From Xanthomarina sp. F1114 (GTDB lineage Bacteria; Bacteroidota; Bacteroidia; Flavobacteriales; Flavobacteriaceae): DNA of 64,000 nucleotides. The position numbers and the translations under genes were made by a program. The DNA is taken from the NCBI RefSeq assembly GCF_026410255.1, contig NZ_JAPMLL010000009.1, forward strand, positions 119,487 through 183,486, given 5' to 3'. Position 1 is the stretch's first letter, and each line of letters begins with the position of its first letter. This document shows positions 35,236-43,786 of this stretch, in pieces. The notes under the pieces were generated by a model. It was not told where the DNA came from. It saw only the letters and a program-made list of their open reading frames with translations, and did not search any database.

Positions 35236-36396
35236 ATGAACAATTTTGAATTTAAAAACCCTACCAAAATTATTTTTGGAAAGGATAGTATAGAAAAATT
35301 ATCAAAGGAAATTCCTGAAAACGCAAAAGTATTAATGCTTTATGGCGGAGGTAGTATTAAAAATAACGGTATTTACAAGCAGGTAAAAACGGCTTTAGAA
35401 AATGTTACTGTCATTGAGTTTGGAGGTATTCCTGCAAATCCAGAATATGCCGTTTTAATGGAAGCACTTGAGGTTATTAAAACTGAAAACATCACTTATT
35501 TATTAGCTGTTGGTGGCGGATCTGTTATTGATGGTACTAAGTTTTTATCGGCTGCTGCCTTATACGAAGGTCATTCGCCTTGGAATATTTTAACCGATAA
35601 TATTAGAACTGAAAAAGGTTTGCCATTTGGTACCGTTTTAACCCTTCCTGCAACAGGTTCTGAAATGAATTCGGGAGCTGTTATTACTAGAGAAGAAACC
35701 AAAGAAAAATTAGGAATGGGCGGTCCAGGTTTATTTCCTGAGTTCTCCATCTTAGACCCACAAGTTATCACTTCAATTCCTGAACGTCAATTAGCAAACG
35801 GGTTAACAGATGCGTTTACCCATGTTTTGGAGCAATATATGACTTATCCGATAGGAGCTTTATTGCAAGACCGTTTTGCAGAAAGTATATTACAAACTTT
35901 AATTGAAGTTGCGCCAAGAGTGCTAAAAGATCCAACAGATTATGAAGCAGCATCCAATTTTATGTGGAGCTGTACAATGGCTCTAAACGGACTTATTCAA
36001 AAAGGAGTTCCAACAGATTGGGCTGTTCATGCTATGGGACACGAATTAACAGCTTTATTTGGTATTGATCATGCACGTACCTTAGCTGTAATTGCACCTA
36101 GTCATTATAAATATCATTTTGAAGCAAAGAAAGAGAAACTAGCTCAATACGGAGAACGTGTTTGGAATATAACTGAAGGTAGCACAGACGATAAAGCCTA
36201 TGCTGCTATTGAGAAGACAGAAGCTTTTTTCCATGAATTAGGAATTAATACAAAGTTATCTGAATACACGAAAGATTACGAAGGAACAGCTGAAACTATT
36301 TCACAACGTTTTACGGAACGTGGCTGGCTAGGATTGGGAGAACATAAAAACTTAACACCTGATAAGGTTGAAAAAATTGTAAAAATGGCTTACTAA
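35236..36396 (+). CDS. Iron-containing alcohol dehydrogenase, YqhD-like
   Basis: The 386-residue protein keeps all metal ligands of YqhD, each shifted by two residues: Asp192, His196, His265 and His279. The cofactor loop GGGSVIDGTK (93-102) is like that of the NADP-dependent YqhD. YqhD-like enzymes reduce short aldehydes to alcohols and protect against lipid-peroxidation aldehydes. It is the last gene of the TetR operon and is followed by a strong terminator. Confidence 0.92.
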   Translation: MNNFEFKNPTKIIFGKDSIEKLSKEIPENAKVLMLYGGGSIKNNGIYKQVKTALENVTVIEFGGIPANPEYAVLMEALEVIKTENITYLLAVGGGSVIDGTKFLSAAALYEGHSPWNILTDNIRTEKGLPFGTVLTLPATGSEMNSGAVITREETKEKLGMGGPGLFPEFSILDPQVITSIPERQLANGLTDAFTHVLEQYMTYPIGALLQDRFAESILQTLIEVAPRVLKDPTDYEAASNFMWSCTMALNGLIQKGVPTDWAVHAMGHELTALFGIDHARTLAVIAPSHYKYHFEAKKEKLAQYGERVWNITEGSTDDKAYAAIEKTEAFFHELGINTKLSEYTKDYEGTAETISQRFTERGWLGLGEHKNLTPDKVEKIVKMAY

Positions 36397-36433
36397 TTTT
36401 AAAATGAGAAGTAAGTTAGATAATCTTTAATAA

Positions 36434-36463
36434 GAAAAAGGAGCTCTAATTAGCTCCTTTTTC
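36434..36463 (+). terminator. Rho-independent terminator of the tetR operon
   Basis: A stem of 11 bp (36435-36445 with 36452-36462) around a 6-base loop with A-run before and T-run after. It lies 38 bases after the dehydrogenase stop and may also serve the convergent membrane-protein gene. Confidence 0.85.
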
Positions 36464-36546
36464 ATTTTAAAAGTATTTGTTGTTTCTATTTTGTAATTTA
36501 TATAAGGTTTTTAAATAGCTACAAAAGTTGTTATCACTATAATATG

Positions 36547-37053
36547 TTAATTAACCACCGAATTGACACCTCGTATCAAATAATATACTAGAATTGTTAA
36601 ATTAATTAGAACAAACGGAATAACAAGTGTCCATTTTGCCCTAACAACAAACCAAAACGCATTGAACATCCAGGTACTTTCAGAATGGGTTAATAGATTA
36701 AGCAATAGAATGTTTTCTATAATATCAAAAACTCCAGGCGCCAAACATAAAATAATCCACAATTTACTTACTCGTGTACGCGTAGAAGATTGGAAAACAC
36801 GATAAGTTGCATAGAACAATAAAGAATAGATTATGATAAATCCAAAATCGTAATAGGTGTTATTTTTAAGGTTTTTATAATGTTCTTGGATATTACTATT
36901 GAAATTACTCAATGTCTGAGAAAACTGAATTTCTCCTATATTTTTCACTTCTATAGAAGGATGCCAATAGAATAGACTAGCCATACCTGCCATAATTAAA
37001 AACATCACAAACCATTGATTTGTTGCTTTAATAAGTTGTCTATCAGATTGCAT
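36547..37053 (-). CDS. Four-span membrane protein of unknown function
   Basis: The 168-residue protein has four hydrophobic segments (about 14-30, 68-84, 95-115 and 133-158) and a short loop between the first two on the far side. I recognise no family. Its start overlaps the 3' end of the patatin gene by 11 bases, so the two are made together and may form a complex at the membrane. Confidence 0.75.
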   Translation of the reverse strand: MQSDRQLIKATNQWFVMFLIMAGMASLFYWHPSIEVKNIGEIQFSQTLSNFNSNIQEHYKNLKNNTYYDFGFIIIYSLLFYATYRVFQSSTRTRVSKLWIILCLAPGVFDIIENILLLNLLTHSESTWMFNAFWFVVRAKWTLVIPFVLINLTILVYYLIRGVNSVVN

Positions 37054-38722
37054 CTTTTGCGAGTTTAATTCTTAAATCCTTATAAGTTTTCCAATCAAAT
37101 TTATCGAGTTGTCTAATAGCAGCTTCGGCACCTCTTATAAAAAGCAAACGCTTATCCTCTGTGGTCATCCAAAAATCCAACCAGTTAATTTGAGCATCGC
37201 TTTTTTCTGGATTTCTGCGTGTATCTACCGTTACTACTCTATCTCTTATTTCTTCATTATCAATTAGAAAATCGTTGTCATAGAAATTTCTAAAGGTTTT
37301 TACATAGCTGCCAACATAGTTTAACAGAGAATTTCTTTGACCTTCTAAAATATCTTCAGATTTTATTTCTGAGCGTTTAGAAAGCAATACTCCAAAAGTT
37401 GGAAAGCTAGGAGCTTTACTACTACTTCTATGGAATTCACGAATTGGGAAATTAGACAACATACCTCCATCCACCATTCTTGCTTTTAATTTTACCTTAT
37501 TTTTTGGATCGTCAAAAGCTTCATAATGTGTTGTGCTATTAGGAATAAATGTGTTGAAAATAAACGGTAAAGACATGGAGGCTCTAACGTAAGCAGCTGG
37601 ATGAACCTTTAAGTGATTTTCCCAATACTCATTAGCTCTTTTTGGAAATCTAACTATTCTATTATGTGATAAATTTGACGTAATTAATACTATTTTTGGG
37701 TTTTCTACTTTGTAGTATTTAGATGAATCAACAGCTAGTTGCTGAGACACTTTTTCTGATATAACAATAGGTTTTTCTTCTGTTTCGTCTGAACTATTCG
37801 CAGTCTTTGGAGTATTTGACTTTATCCATGTTTTTAAATCTCCCTTTAAATCGTCTGTATCTACATTTCTAATAAGTTTCGTTTCAGAAAGACAGGCGTA
37901 TAAATCTTGAGTAGAATTTACATGTAATTTAGCTAAGTTTTCCCTAACCCAAAACAAGAATGGGTTTCCAGTATTGAGTCCAAAATTCTCTCCTAATACT
38001 TTCGCGAATAATATATAAATCAAAATAAAAAAGGCAAAAATATTACAGGTTCCAATAATAAAAGAAAAATACCGAACATCGGCAACGCTCATATTATAAT
38101 CATTTAACAATAATCCAGCCGAAAAATACATGCCCATGATTATGATTAAAGAGGCTAATCCTAAAAAAATTGGCAAGCCTTTAGAATTAATATTTTTAAA
38201 CAGCGTTTTCTGAATTTTCCCTACAATGCCACCTCTATTCATAAAGGAAGAAAAATCCATATTGGAAACAATGAGCGTCAATATTTCCGATTTCAAAGCA
38301 CCTCGATTAGAATCTGTTTCTATAATAGGGGGTTCTTTATAAACATCGGCAGAGATGGAAGCTAAAAATAACGCGTTAATAGCACCAGCACTTGTACCAC
38401 CATGGCTATAAAAACGGATTCCAACTTTTTCTAAAATATAACAATAGCCAAGTAATGCAATTCCCCACATACCACCTCCTTGTTGGACTAAATCGATAAT
38501 TGGCCGTTGTTTTTCAATAATATTTCCAGCTTTATCTTTAGTTTTTTCAATTATAGTCGCATCAGAAATCCATTTAATATCGATTTCATCGTCTTTATTA
38601 ATTTTTGTCTTAAGAGATAAATCATCGTTTTTTATAGCGTTGGCTAAAATAACATCGGCCGCATCAAAATAGGTTTTAGCTATTTTTTTTTCTTCTTTAG
38701 AAAAGTTGAAATGATTGAACAT
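37043..38722 (-). CDS. Patatin-like phospholipase with internal membrane segments
   Basis: The 559-residue protein has the patatin catalytic parts: QGGGMWGIALLG (oxyanion loop, about 81-92), GTSAGA with nucleophile Ser111, and the DGG dyad motif in MVDGGMLSNFPI (Asp near 417). Patatins hydrolyse acyl chains of phospholipids. Unlike secreted bacterial patatins it has no signal peptide but two hydrophobic spans between the Ser and Asp motifs (about 176-200 and 214-237), so the active site would be held at the inner membrane. A small membrane protein is co-translated downstream. Confidence 0.87.
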   Translation of the reverse strand: MFNHFNFSKEEKKIAKTYFDAADVILANAIKNDDLSLKTKINKDDEIDIKWISDATIIEKTKDKAGNIIEKQRPIIDLVQQGGGMWGIALLGYCYILEKVGIRFYSHGGTSAGAINALFLASISADVYKEPPIIETDSNRGALKSEILTLIVSNMDFSSFMNRGGIVGKIQKTLFKNINSKGLPIFLGLASLIIIMGMYFSAGLLLNDYNMSVADVRYFSFIIGTCNIFAFFILIYILFAKVLGENFGLNTGNPFLFWVRENLAKLHVNSTQDLYACLSETKLIRNVDTDDLKGDLKTWIKSNTPKTANSSDETEEKPIVISEKVSQQLAVDSSKYYKVENPKIVLITSNLSHNRIVRFPKRANEYWENHLKVHPAAYVRASMSLPFIFNTFIPNSTTHYEAFDDPKNKVKLKARMVDGGMLSNFPIREFHRSSSKAPSFPTFGVLLSKRSEIKSEDILEGQRNSLLNYVGSYVKTFRNFYDNDFLIDNEEIRDRVVTVDTRRNPEKSDAQINWLDFWMTTEDKRLLFIRGAEAAIRQLDKFDWKTYKDLRIKLAKDAI

Positions 38723-39051
38723 CTATTATAAATTATAAAATGACATATTGTTTTTTATTAAGTCCATAAATGACTTTAAAAATCCAAGAGCTACTAAAAT
38801 TTACTTTTGAACTAATTATTAGGTCGGGAGAGTTTAATTACTAATAATTAGATGCTTAGATAAATATATAAAAAAAATTTGGATTATATTTTACACAACA
38901 TACTAATCGCGATTTAAATACATGGACTTATATTTTTAAATAAACACCTTCTAATTAAAGAACTCAAAAATAAGGCAGAACTAAATAAGACCGACCATAT
39001 AAAAAATAGAGAAACCGGTGAGTGAAAACTAATTTCATCCTTCAAATTCCC
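38723..39051. other. Intergenic region with a hairpin, no gene seen
   Basis: An 11-bp stem (38812-38822 with 38841-38851, 18-base loop) follows closely after a plus-strand TACTTTTG box at 38802-38809. No open frame follows. The rest is AT-rich without visible features up to the Crp/Fnr promoter. Confidence 0.5.
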
Positions 39052-39059
39052 TATCTTTG
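39052..39059 (+). promoter_or_regulatory. -7 promoter box of the Crp/Fnr gene
   Basis: TATCTTTG matches TAnnTTTG exactly, with a near-match TTTC about 16 bases upstream. The longest open frame of the gene begins inside this box (TTG at 39057), which cannot be a translation start, so the box decides the start downstream. Confidence 0.6.
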
Positions 39060-39086
39060 TTAGTTCTATATTCAGAATTTCGAAGG

Positions 39087-39656
39087 GTGCAACAAATAAA
39101 ATCTCATTTAGAACAAATAGCGACGATATCAGATGCTGACTGGGACTTTTTTACGTCCAAATTACAGCGTCGTAAGTTTGCTAAAAAAAATGTTTTTTTA
39201 AAACTACATGAGATTGAAAATCATATTTCATTTATAGAATCTGGGGTGGTGCGCTTATTTATTCCTAAGGAAAATCCGGAAAAAGAAATTACTTTTGGAT
39301 TTAGTTTTAACGATCAGTTTATAAGTGCCTACGATTCTTTTTTAACGCAAACTCCTTCTGCTTATCAGCTACAAGCTTTAACAGATACAACGCTTTTAAG
39401 TATTAATTATAAAGATTTACAGGATGTTTATAAAACCACACAAATAGGGAATCTTATTGGTCGACTTACAGCAGAACGCCTGTTTTTATTAAAGTCAAGA
39501 CGCGAACAGCATTTATTAAACCTCACTGCCGAAGAGCGCTATTTAAAACTATTTAAAGAACGTCCGGAATTATTAAAAGAAGTTCCTTTAAAATATATCA
39601 GTTCTTATATTGGAGTAACGCCACAAGCTTTAAGCAGAATTCGAAAACGCTTGTAA
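39087..39656 (+). CDS. Crp/Fnr family transcriptional regulator
   Basis: I choose GTG 39087 (MQQIKSHLEQIATISDADWD) because the frame upstream lies in the promoter and no ATG is available. The 189-residue protein has a cyclic-nucleotide-binding-like beta roll (IENHISFIESGVVRLFIP, ISAYDSFLTQTPSAYQLQA) and a C-terminal helix-turn-helix (LKYISSYIGVTPQALSRIRK). It lacks the Fnr cysteines. It precedes a fatty-acid desaturase gene with its own promoter and may control it (inference). Confidence 0.85.
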   Translation: MQQIKSHLEQIATISDADWDFFTSKLQRRKFAKKNVFLKLHEIENHISFIESGVVRLFIPKENPEKEITFGFSFNDQFISAYDSFLTQTPSAYQLQALTDTTLLSINYKDLQDVYKTTQIGNLIGRLTAERLFLLKSRREQHLLNLTAEERYLKLFKERPELLKEVPLKYISSYIGVTPQALSRIRKRL

Positions 39657-39693
39657 AACGCCTATAAAGGGTCATTTTCTTAATTTAGGTTCA

Positions 39694-39724
39694 TTGTTTC
39701 TCGTTAAACGACAAATTATCTTTG
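39694..39724 (+). promoter_or_regulatory. Promoter of the desaturase gene
   Basis: TTG at 39694-39696, 20 bases, then TATCTTTG at 39717-39724: both elements and the spacing fit the Bacteroidota consensus. The ATG follows 14 bases after the box. Confidence 0.7.
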
Positions 39725-39738
39725 CAAAAACAAAAGAT

Positions 39739-40479
39739 ATGGCTGTTGTTATTTTCGTAATCGTGCTTTGGTATGGAGGTTTATTTTTTCAATCTTTCTT
39801 TTTGCATCGCTATGCTGCACATCAAGTATTTACTATGTCTAAAACAATGGAACGTATTACCTTTGTTTTAACCTGGATTTTTCAAGGTTCCAGTTATTTA
39901 AGTGCTTATGGCTACGGCATCATGCATAGAATGCATCACGCTTATACGGATACCGAATTAGACCCACATTCTCCTTCTTACGATGACAATTTATTTGCCA
40001 TGATGTGGAAAACAAAAACTATTTATCAGGATATTAATCAGCAACGTATAGAAGTAGATTCAAAATTTACTAAAAACGTTCCACAATGGAAAGCCTTTGA
40101 CAACTTTGCAAGCTCTCGGTTTTCTAGATTGCTTTGGATTTCTTTATATACTCTATTTTTTGTGTTTTTTGCTACAGCTTGGTGGCAATGGCTTTTATTG
40201 CCAATTACTTTTTTAATGGCGCCTATTCATGGGGTAATTATCAATTGGTTTGGACATATTTATGGCTATGTGAATTTTAAAATGAAAAACACGAGCAAAA
40301 ACCTCTTTCGCTTCGATTTTTTAATGATGGGTGAAGGTTATCATAACAACCATCATAAATTTGCAAGTCGTGCTAATTTTGGCGTAAAATGGTACGAGAT
40401 TGATATGACCTATTTAATTATCAGGGTTTTGGATGCCGTTGGAGTTATTCAACTTAAGAGAATAGAAAATAGAGAATAG
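39739..40479 (+). CDS. Membrane fatty-acid (acyl-CoA) desaturase
   Basis: I start at ATG 39739, since the frame further upstream is the promoter. The 246-residue protein has the three histidine boxes that bind the di-iron centre: HRYAAH (23-28), HRMHH (63-67) and HNNHH (about 209-213), with membrane segments around them. It belongs to the delta-9 acyl-CoA desaturase type and adds a double bond to fatty acyl chains to keep membranes fluid. A hairpin terminator follows. Confidence 0.9.
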   Translation: MAVVIFVIVLWYGGLFFQSFFLHRYAAHQVFTMSKTMERITFVLTWIFQGSSYLSAYGYGIMHRMHHAYTDTELDPHSPSYDDNLFAMMWKTKTIYQDINQQRIEVDSKFTKNVPQWKAFDNFASSRFSRLLWISLYTLFFVFFATAWWQWLLLPITFLMAPIHGVIINWFGHIYGYVNFKMKNTSKNLFRFDFLMMGEGYHNNHHKFASRANFGVKWYEIDMTYLIIRVLDAVGVIQLKRIENRE

Positions 40480-40500
40480 AGGTTAGAAAATAGAACATAT

Positions 40501-40543
40501 AAAAAGTGTTTAGAATTTTAATACAATTTTCTAAGCACTTTTT
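40501..40543 (+). terminator. Rho-independent terminator after the desaturase gene
   Basis: A 14-bp stem (40501-40514 with 40530-40543, one G-U pair) starts with five A and ends with five T around a 15-base loop. Confidence 0.75.
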
Positions 40544-40569
40544 CTTTCTATAATAATTGCTGGCAACAA

Positions 40570-40600
40570 TTTGAAACGATTCATTTTTGATGTATATTTA
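40570..40600 (+). promoter_or_regulatory. Promoter of the toxin-antitoxin pair
   Basis: TTTG (40570-40573), 19 bases, then TATATTTA (40593-40600), one mismatch to TAnnTTTG, 17 bases before the antitoxin ATG. Confidence 0.45.
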
Positions 40601-40617
40601 CACCAAAAGATAAAATT

Positions 40618-40857
40618 ATGTCAAGACAAAGTATAACATTTACCGAACCAAACGACGAATGGCTGAAAGCACAAGTGAATAAAAATGAATATTCAAGTAA
40701 AAGCGAATTGGTAAACGATTTGATACGACAAGCCAGAAAACAACAAATCCAAATTGATTGGGTTAGAGCAAAACTCGATAAAGCTGAAAAAAGCGGATTT
40801 ACGAAAGATAATAAAAACGAAATTTTAGCTCAATCAAAGTCCTTATTGAATGGCTAA
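40618..40857 (+). CDS. ParD-like type II antitoxin
   Basis: The 79-residue protein has an N-terminal ribbon-helix-helix (SITFTEPNDEWLKAQV, KSELVNDLIRQARKQ) and a charged C-terminal tail that would wrap the toxin. It overlaps the toxin gene by 8 bases. By analogy the antitoxin binds the promoter as a dimer and represses the pair. Confidence 0.88.
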   Translation: MSRQSITFTEPNDEWLKAQVNKNEYSSKSELVNDLIRQARKQQIQIDWVRAKLDKAEKSGFTKDNKNEILAQSKSLLNG

Positions 40858-41137
40858 GTACAGGTTAAGCAACGAAGCTAAAAACGATTTAATACGAATT
40901 CATCAATATGGAGTTGAAAAATTCGGAATGACTCAAGCGGATAAATATTTTGAATCGTTTTTTAAATATTTCGACATTATTGCCCAAACTCCTTTTTCAT
41001 TTGAATCGGTTGACTATATAAAAAATAACTACAGACGCTGTGTTTGTGGAATTGATAGCATTTATTTTAAAGTAAATGAAGATATTGTAGAAATAATGGC
41101 AATTGTTGGGAGGCAAGATTTGAATGAGAAACTGTAG
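40850..41137 (+). CDS. ParE/RelE-superfamily toxin
   Basis: The 95-residue protein fits the ParE fold: YRLSNEAKNDLIRIHQYG at the N-terminus, YRRCVCGIDSIYFKV in the middle and EIMAIVGRQD at the end, as in ParE toxins, which poison DNA gyrase. Order and 8-base overlap with the antitoxin are typical of parDE. The target cannot be told from sequence alone. Confidence 0.88.
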   Translation: MAKYRLSNEAKNDLIRIHQYGVEKFGMTQADKYFESFFKYFDIIAQTPFSFESVDYIKNNYRRCVCGIDSIYFKVNEDIVEIMAIVGRQDLNEKL

Positions 41138-41202
41138 CCTGAATAAGTACAAACTATTGGCTACACTATAAAAAAACACCTAGTTTAGTGTTTAATTGAA
41201 AC

Positions 41203-41268
41203 AAAAGTGCGTGTTTGCTTTTATCCGATTTTCGTACTGAAAATCCGCTGACACAAACACGCACTTTT
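41203..41268. terminator. Two-way nested hairpin between the toxin and PLP genes
   Basis: A perfect 15-bp stem (41203-41217 with 41254-41268) encloses a second hairpin (41227-41233 with 41239-41245). A-rich and T-rich ends let it stop transcription from both converging genes. Confidence 0.7.
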
Positions 41269-41289
41269 CACTTACAATACCGAATTGTC

Positions 41290-43134
41290 CTAAATACTAT
41301 CAACAAAATCTAAAAAGACTTCTTTATGACATTCTAAATCTATTTTTGGAGATAGAGAAGCACGAATAATATAATCCTTATCGCCTTCTTTAGTCGTTCC
41401 TTGGGTAGATGTTGCAGGAATGGTCCAATAACAACCTTTTAATTGTCCGTAACTCACGCAATACTTGGATTCATCAGGAATTTCAGAAATCATTAAATTG
41501 ATTAACTTTAAATTTAAAGCCCTTTTATAGGCTTCTTTTTCTTCAGGAGTATTCCCTTTGGTTGGAAGATCCAGTGAAAAAACCGATGGTGTAAAACCTT
41601 CTTGTGCTAATGACTCCGACACGAAATTAATTTTTGCTTCTGGTAAAGCCTTATGGATAAAGTTTACAAAATTGCGGGTATTAACGTAAGCATCTGCAAT
41701 TCTTTGATTCATAGAAGGCAATTGTTTGGCTAAAATTTCATACTGAAGAGCCGTTGCTTCGTTATCGCAAAGATTTAAATGACTTTCTATTGTCTGCATC
41801 AAGTCTTCCGTTCTTTTGTTTCCTACGCAATACCCAGCCGTACAAAGTCCGCCACTTGGGAATTTAGAACCCGAAGCAAAGGAAATAGTTCTAACCGATG
41901 ATAGAATATCATTCTCACCCAAAAAGTGCACATTCGGACAAAACGTTTGATCTAAAATAAACACGGGATCAATGGCCGTTTTACCACTTGTTGTTTGACG
42001 TTTCTTACTTAAAACATTTTTTAAATGGTCCAAATTAGGAACTTCAACTCTTGGGTTGGTTGGGATTTCTGCAATGATGTATGGAATGGCATCCTCTTTA
42101 GCAATTTTGTCTAAAACGCTATCAATACTTGCAACCATTTCGTTATCGCCATCCACCAATAAATCTTCAATTTCCACATGCTTTAGGCAAGCAGCTACTC
42201 TCCTAGCCTGATCGTTTGTTCCACCATAACAATTTGGAGGAACAATAAACTTAATAGGCTTTCCAGGATGATTCTCTTGGGCATCGTGAATCAACCCCAT
42301 CATAATGGCATATTGAATCGAAAGTCCGCTTGAAGCCACTAAGGGTTTTGTATCTGCGTTAGTAATGTCTTTTATAGAAGTTAAAACGGCTGTTTTGTTT
42401 ATTTCCTTATCTCCTGATTCAGCCTTAATTGTTGTTTTATTTAATAACAAGTTTAAAGCTATCAGTGAATTAGCCGGGGTCATGGCAATAGTTTCTCTAC
42501 GTCTTACATGTTGAATATCGGAAATATAAGATTCGTTTTTCTTCCCATTTGCAATTAAAACACTTCCTAAGTCATTATATAAACTGATATAAAAATCAAC
42601 TTTAGAGTTTAATTCACTAGTAGAAATAACATCATCTTGGGAGATATAAACAGTACTTCCATCGAATTCAGAAATCTGGTTCACATTTTCAACTTTCTTT
42701 AATTCGAACTTATAGCCATACACGTTCTTTAAAACTTCTGAATCAAAAAAATCTGGTAAACTGCTTGAATAAACAATCTGTGTGTTTTTATTTTCTAATA
42801 AGTTTGTTCTTAAAATGGCTAAAACAGGAATACTCTTCGATTGAAAACTGATGACATTCTCTGGATTTATATTATTCAATTTAGCAATGCTCCATTCTAA
42901 AACACAGGATAAAGGATGGCCTAAACGGATATAATCGTATGCCGTAGGTAGCTGATTGAGTGCTTCAGTTTCATAATTATTATTTTCGTACAGCCTTTCA
43001 AACTGATCTAAGAATTGGGTTTTAGCTAATTCCTCCTCATAAATATCTAATCGATGGGTTGTTGTACTTAACCAACCAGCAGGCATATTTTTTAATATGT
43101 TTTCAATATAATTAAGCATCGTGCTTTCTTTCAT
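41290..43134 (-). CDS. Large PLP-dependent transferase, Cys/Met metabolism type
   Basis: The 614-residue protein has a C-terminal fold-type I PLP domain of the cystathionine gamma-synthase family: EIPTNPRVEVPNL, the cofactor Asp395 in FILDQTF, and Lys424 in SFASGSKFPSGG, the Schiff-base lysine. It is about 200 residues longer than normal because of a 220-residue N-terminal part (MPAGWLSTTTHRLDIYEEE, YDYIRLGHPLSCVLEW) that I cannot assign. The reaction is therefore uncertain: a C-S lyase or transferase is likely. It stands alone, with tube-protein genes upstream. Confidence 0.8.
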   Translation of the reverse strand: MKESTMLNYIENILKNMPAGWLSTTTHRLDIYEEELAKTQFLDQFERLYENNNYETEALNQLPTAYDYIRLGHPLSCVLEWSIAKLNNINPENVISFQSKSIPVLAILRTNLLENKNTQIVYSSSLPDFFDSEVLKNVYGYKFELKKVENVNQISEFDGSTVYISQDDVISTSELNSKVDFYISLYNDLGSVLIANGKKNESYISDIQHVRRRETIAMTPANSLIALNLLLNKTTIKAESGDKEINKTAVLTSIKDITNADTKPLVASSGLSIQYAIMMGLIHDAQENHPGKPIKFIVPPNCYGGTNDQARRVAACLKHVEIEDLLVDGDNEMVASIDSVLDKIAKEDAIPYIIAEIPTNPRVEVPNLDHLKNVLSKKRQTTSGKTAIDPVFILDQTFCPNVHFLGENDILSSVRTISFASGSKFPSGGLCTAGYCVGNKRTEDLMQTIESHLNLCDNEATALQYEILAKQLPSMNQRIADAYVNTRNFVNFIHKALPEAKINFVSESLAQEGFTPSVFSLDLPTKGNTPEEKEAYKRALNLKLINLMISEIPDESKYCVSYGQLKGCYWTIPATSTQGTTKEGDKDYIIRASLSPKIDLECHKEVFLDFVDSI

Positions 43135-43297
43135 AATTCTTTCTTTTTAATAGTCTTGCAAGGTACAATAATTAGAATTTTTCTGAAAGCGTTCCGGGGA
43201 AGGTTTTGCGGGATTGTGTTTAATTATATCTGGGAAGAAAACGGGTTATTCTAGTAGTTATAAAGATCGTTTTAGAAACCGTACTTTGATAGCATAT

Positions 43298-43786
43298 TTA
43301 CTTTTTCCGAATGGGAGGTTTGACGTTTCTTTTAGTTGTTAACACTTTAAAGCTCAGGTATGAAAGTTCTATAGTTTCAATTAATATTTTAGTGTCTTGG
43401 GCGTGTAGTTCGTCAACGCCCCAAGCAACTGGAACTGCTTTTTCTATATTCCACGCACTCAGAATCTCATGATTTGCGTTTAAGAGTTTTACAGTTAAAT
43501 TAACGGGTTTAATTTTAGAATTATTGATGGCATCCATACACCATTTTACAAGATGAGATTCCGGTTGATACGCTCGTTTTAAAACAATATTATCAAATTT
43601 GACATAAGTACCTTTTTTATTCTCGTTTTCACAAACTCTAACTTTTAGGCCTTGAACAGATTGAAAGTTTTTATCATCCCTAAGTTCCTTATAATCAAAT
43701 TCAACAGCAAAATGCATATTAAGTGGTGGATATGTGGATCTTGGCAAATTCATGAATTTATACATCGTTGACATTAAACCCTTCAT
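43298..43786 (-). CDS. Contractile-injection (phage tail) tube protein, second copy
   Basis: The 162-residue protein is a divergent member of the T4 gp19-like tail tube family (PF06841): FAVEFDYKELRDDKNFQSVQ, VKFDNIVLKRAYQPE, AVPVAWGVDELHAQD and ILIETIELSYLSF follow the tube fold of injection systems. Starts at 43786, 43774 or 43765 are possible; the first overlaps the other tube gene by 29 bases. No sheath, baseplate, spike or ATPase gene is nearby. Confidence 0.75.
   Translation of the reverse strand: MKGLMSTMYKFMNLPRSTYPPLNMHFAVEFDYKELRDDKNFQSVQGLKVRVCENENKKGTYVKFDNIVLKRAYQPESHLVKWCMDAINNSKIKPVNLTVKLLNANHEILSAWNIEKAVPVAWGVDELHAQDTKILIETIELSYLSFKVLTTKRNVKPPIRKK

Noticed and set aside
38802..38851. 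Plus-strand TACTTTTG box followed by an 11-bp hairpin, as a second small RNA
   Set aside because: There is no -33 element and no T-run after the hairpin, so the evidence is too thin to call.
41203..41268. Nested hairpin as an attachment site or regulatory RNA of the toxin-antitoxin pair
   Set aside because: Its place between two converging genes and its A/T-rich ends are fully explained by a two-way terminator.
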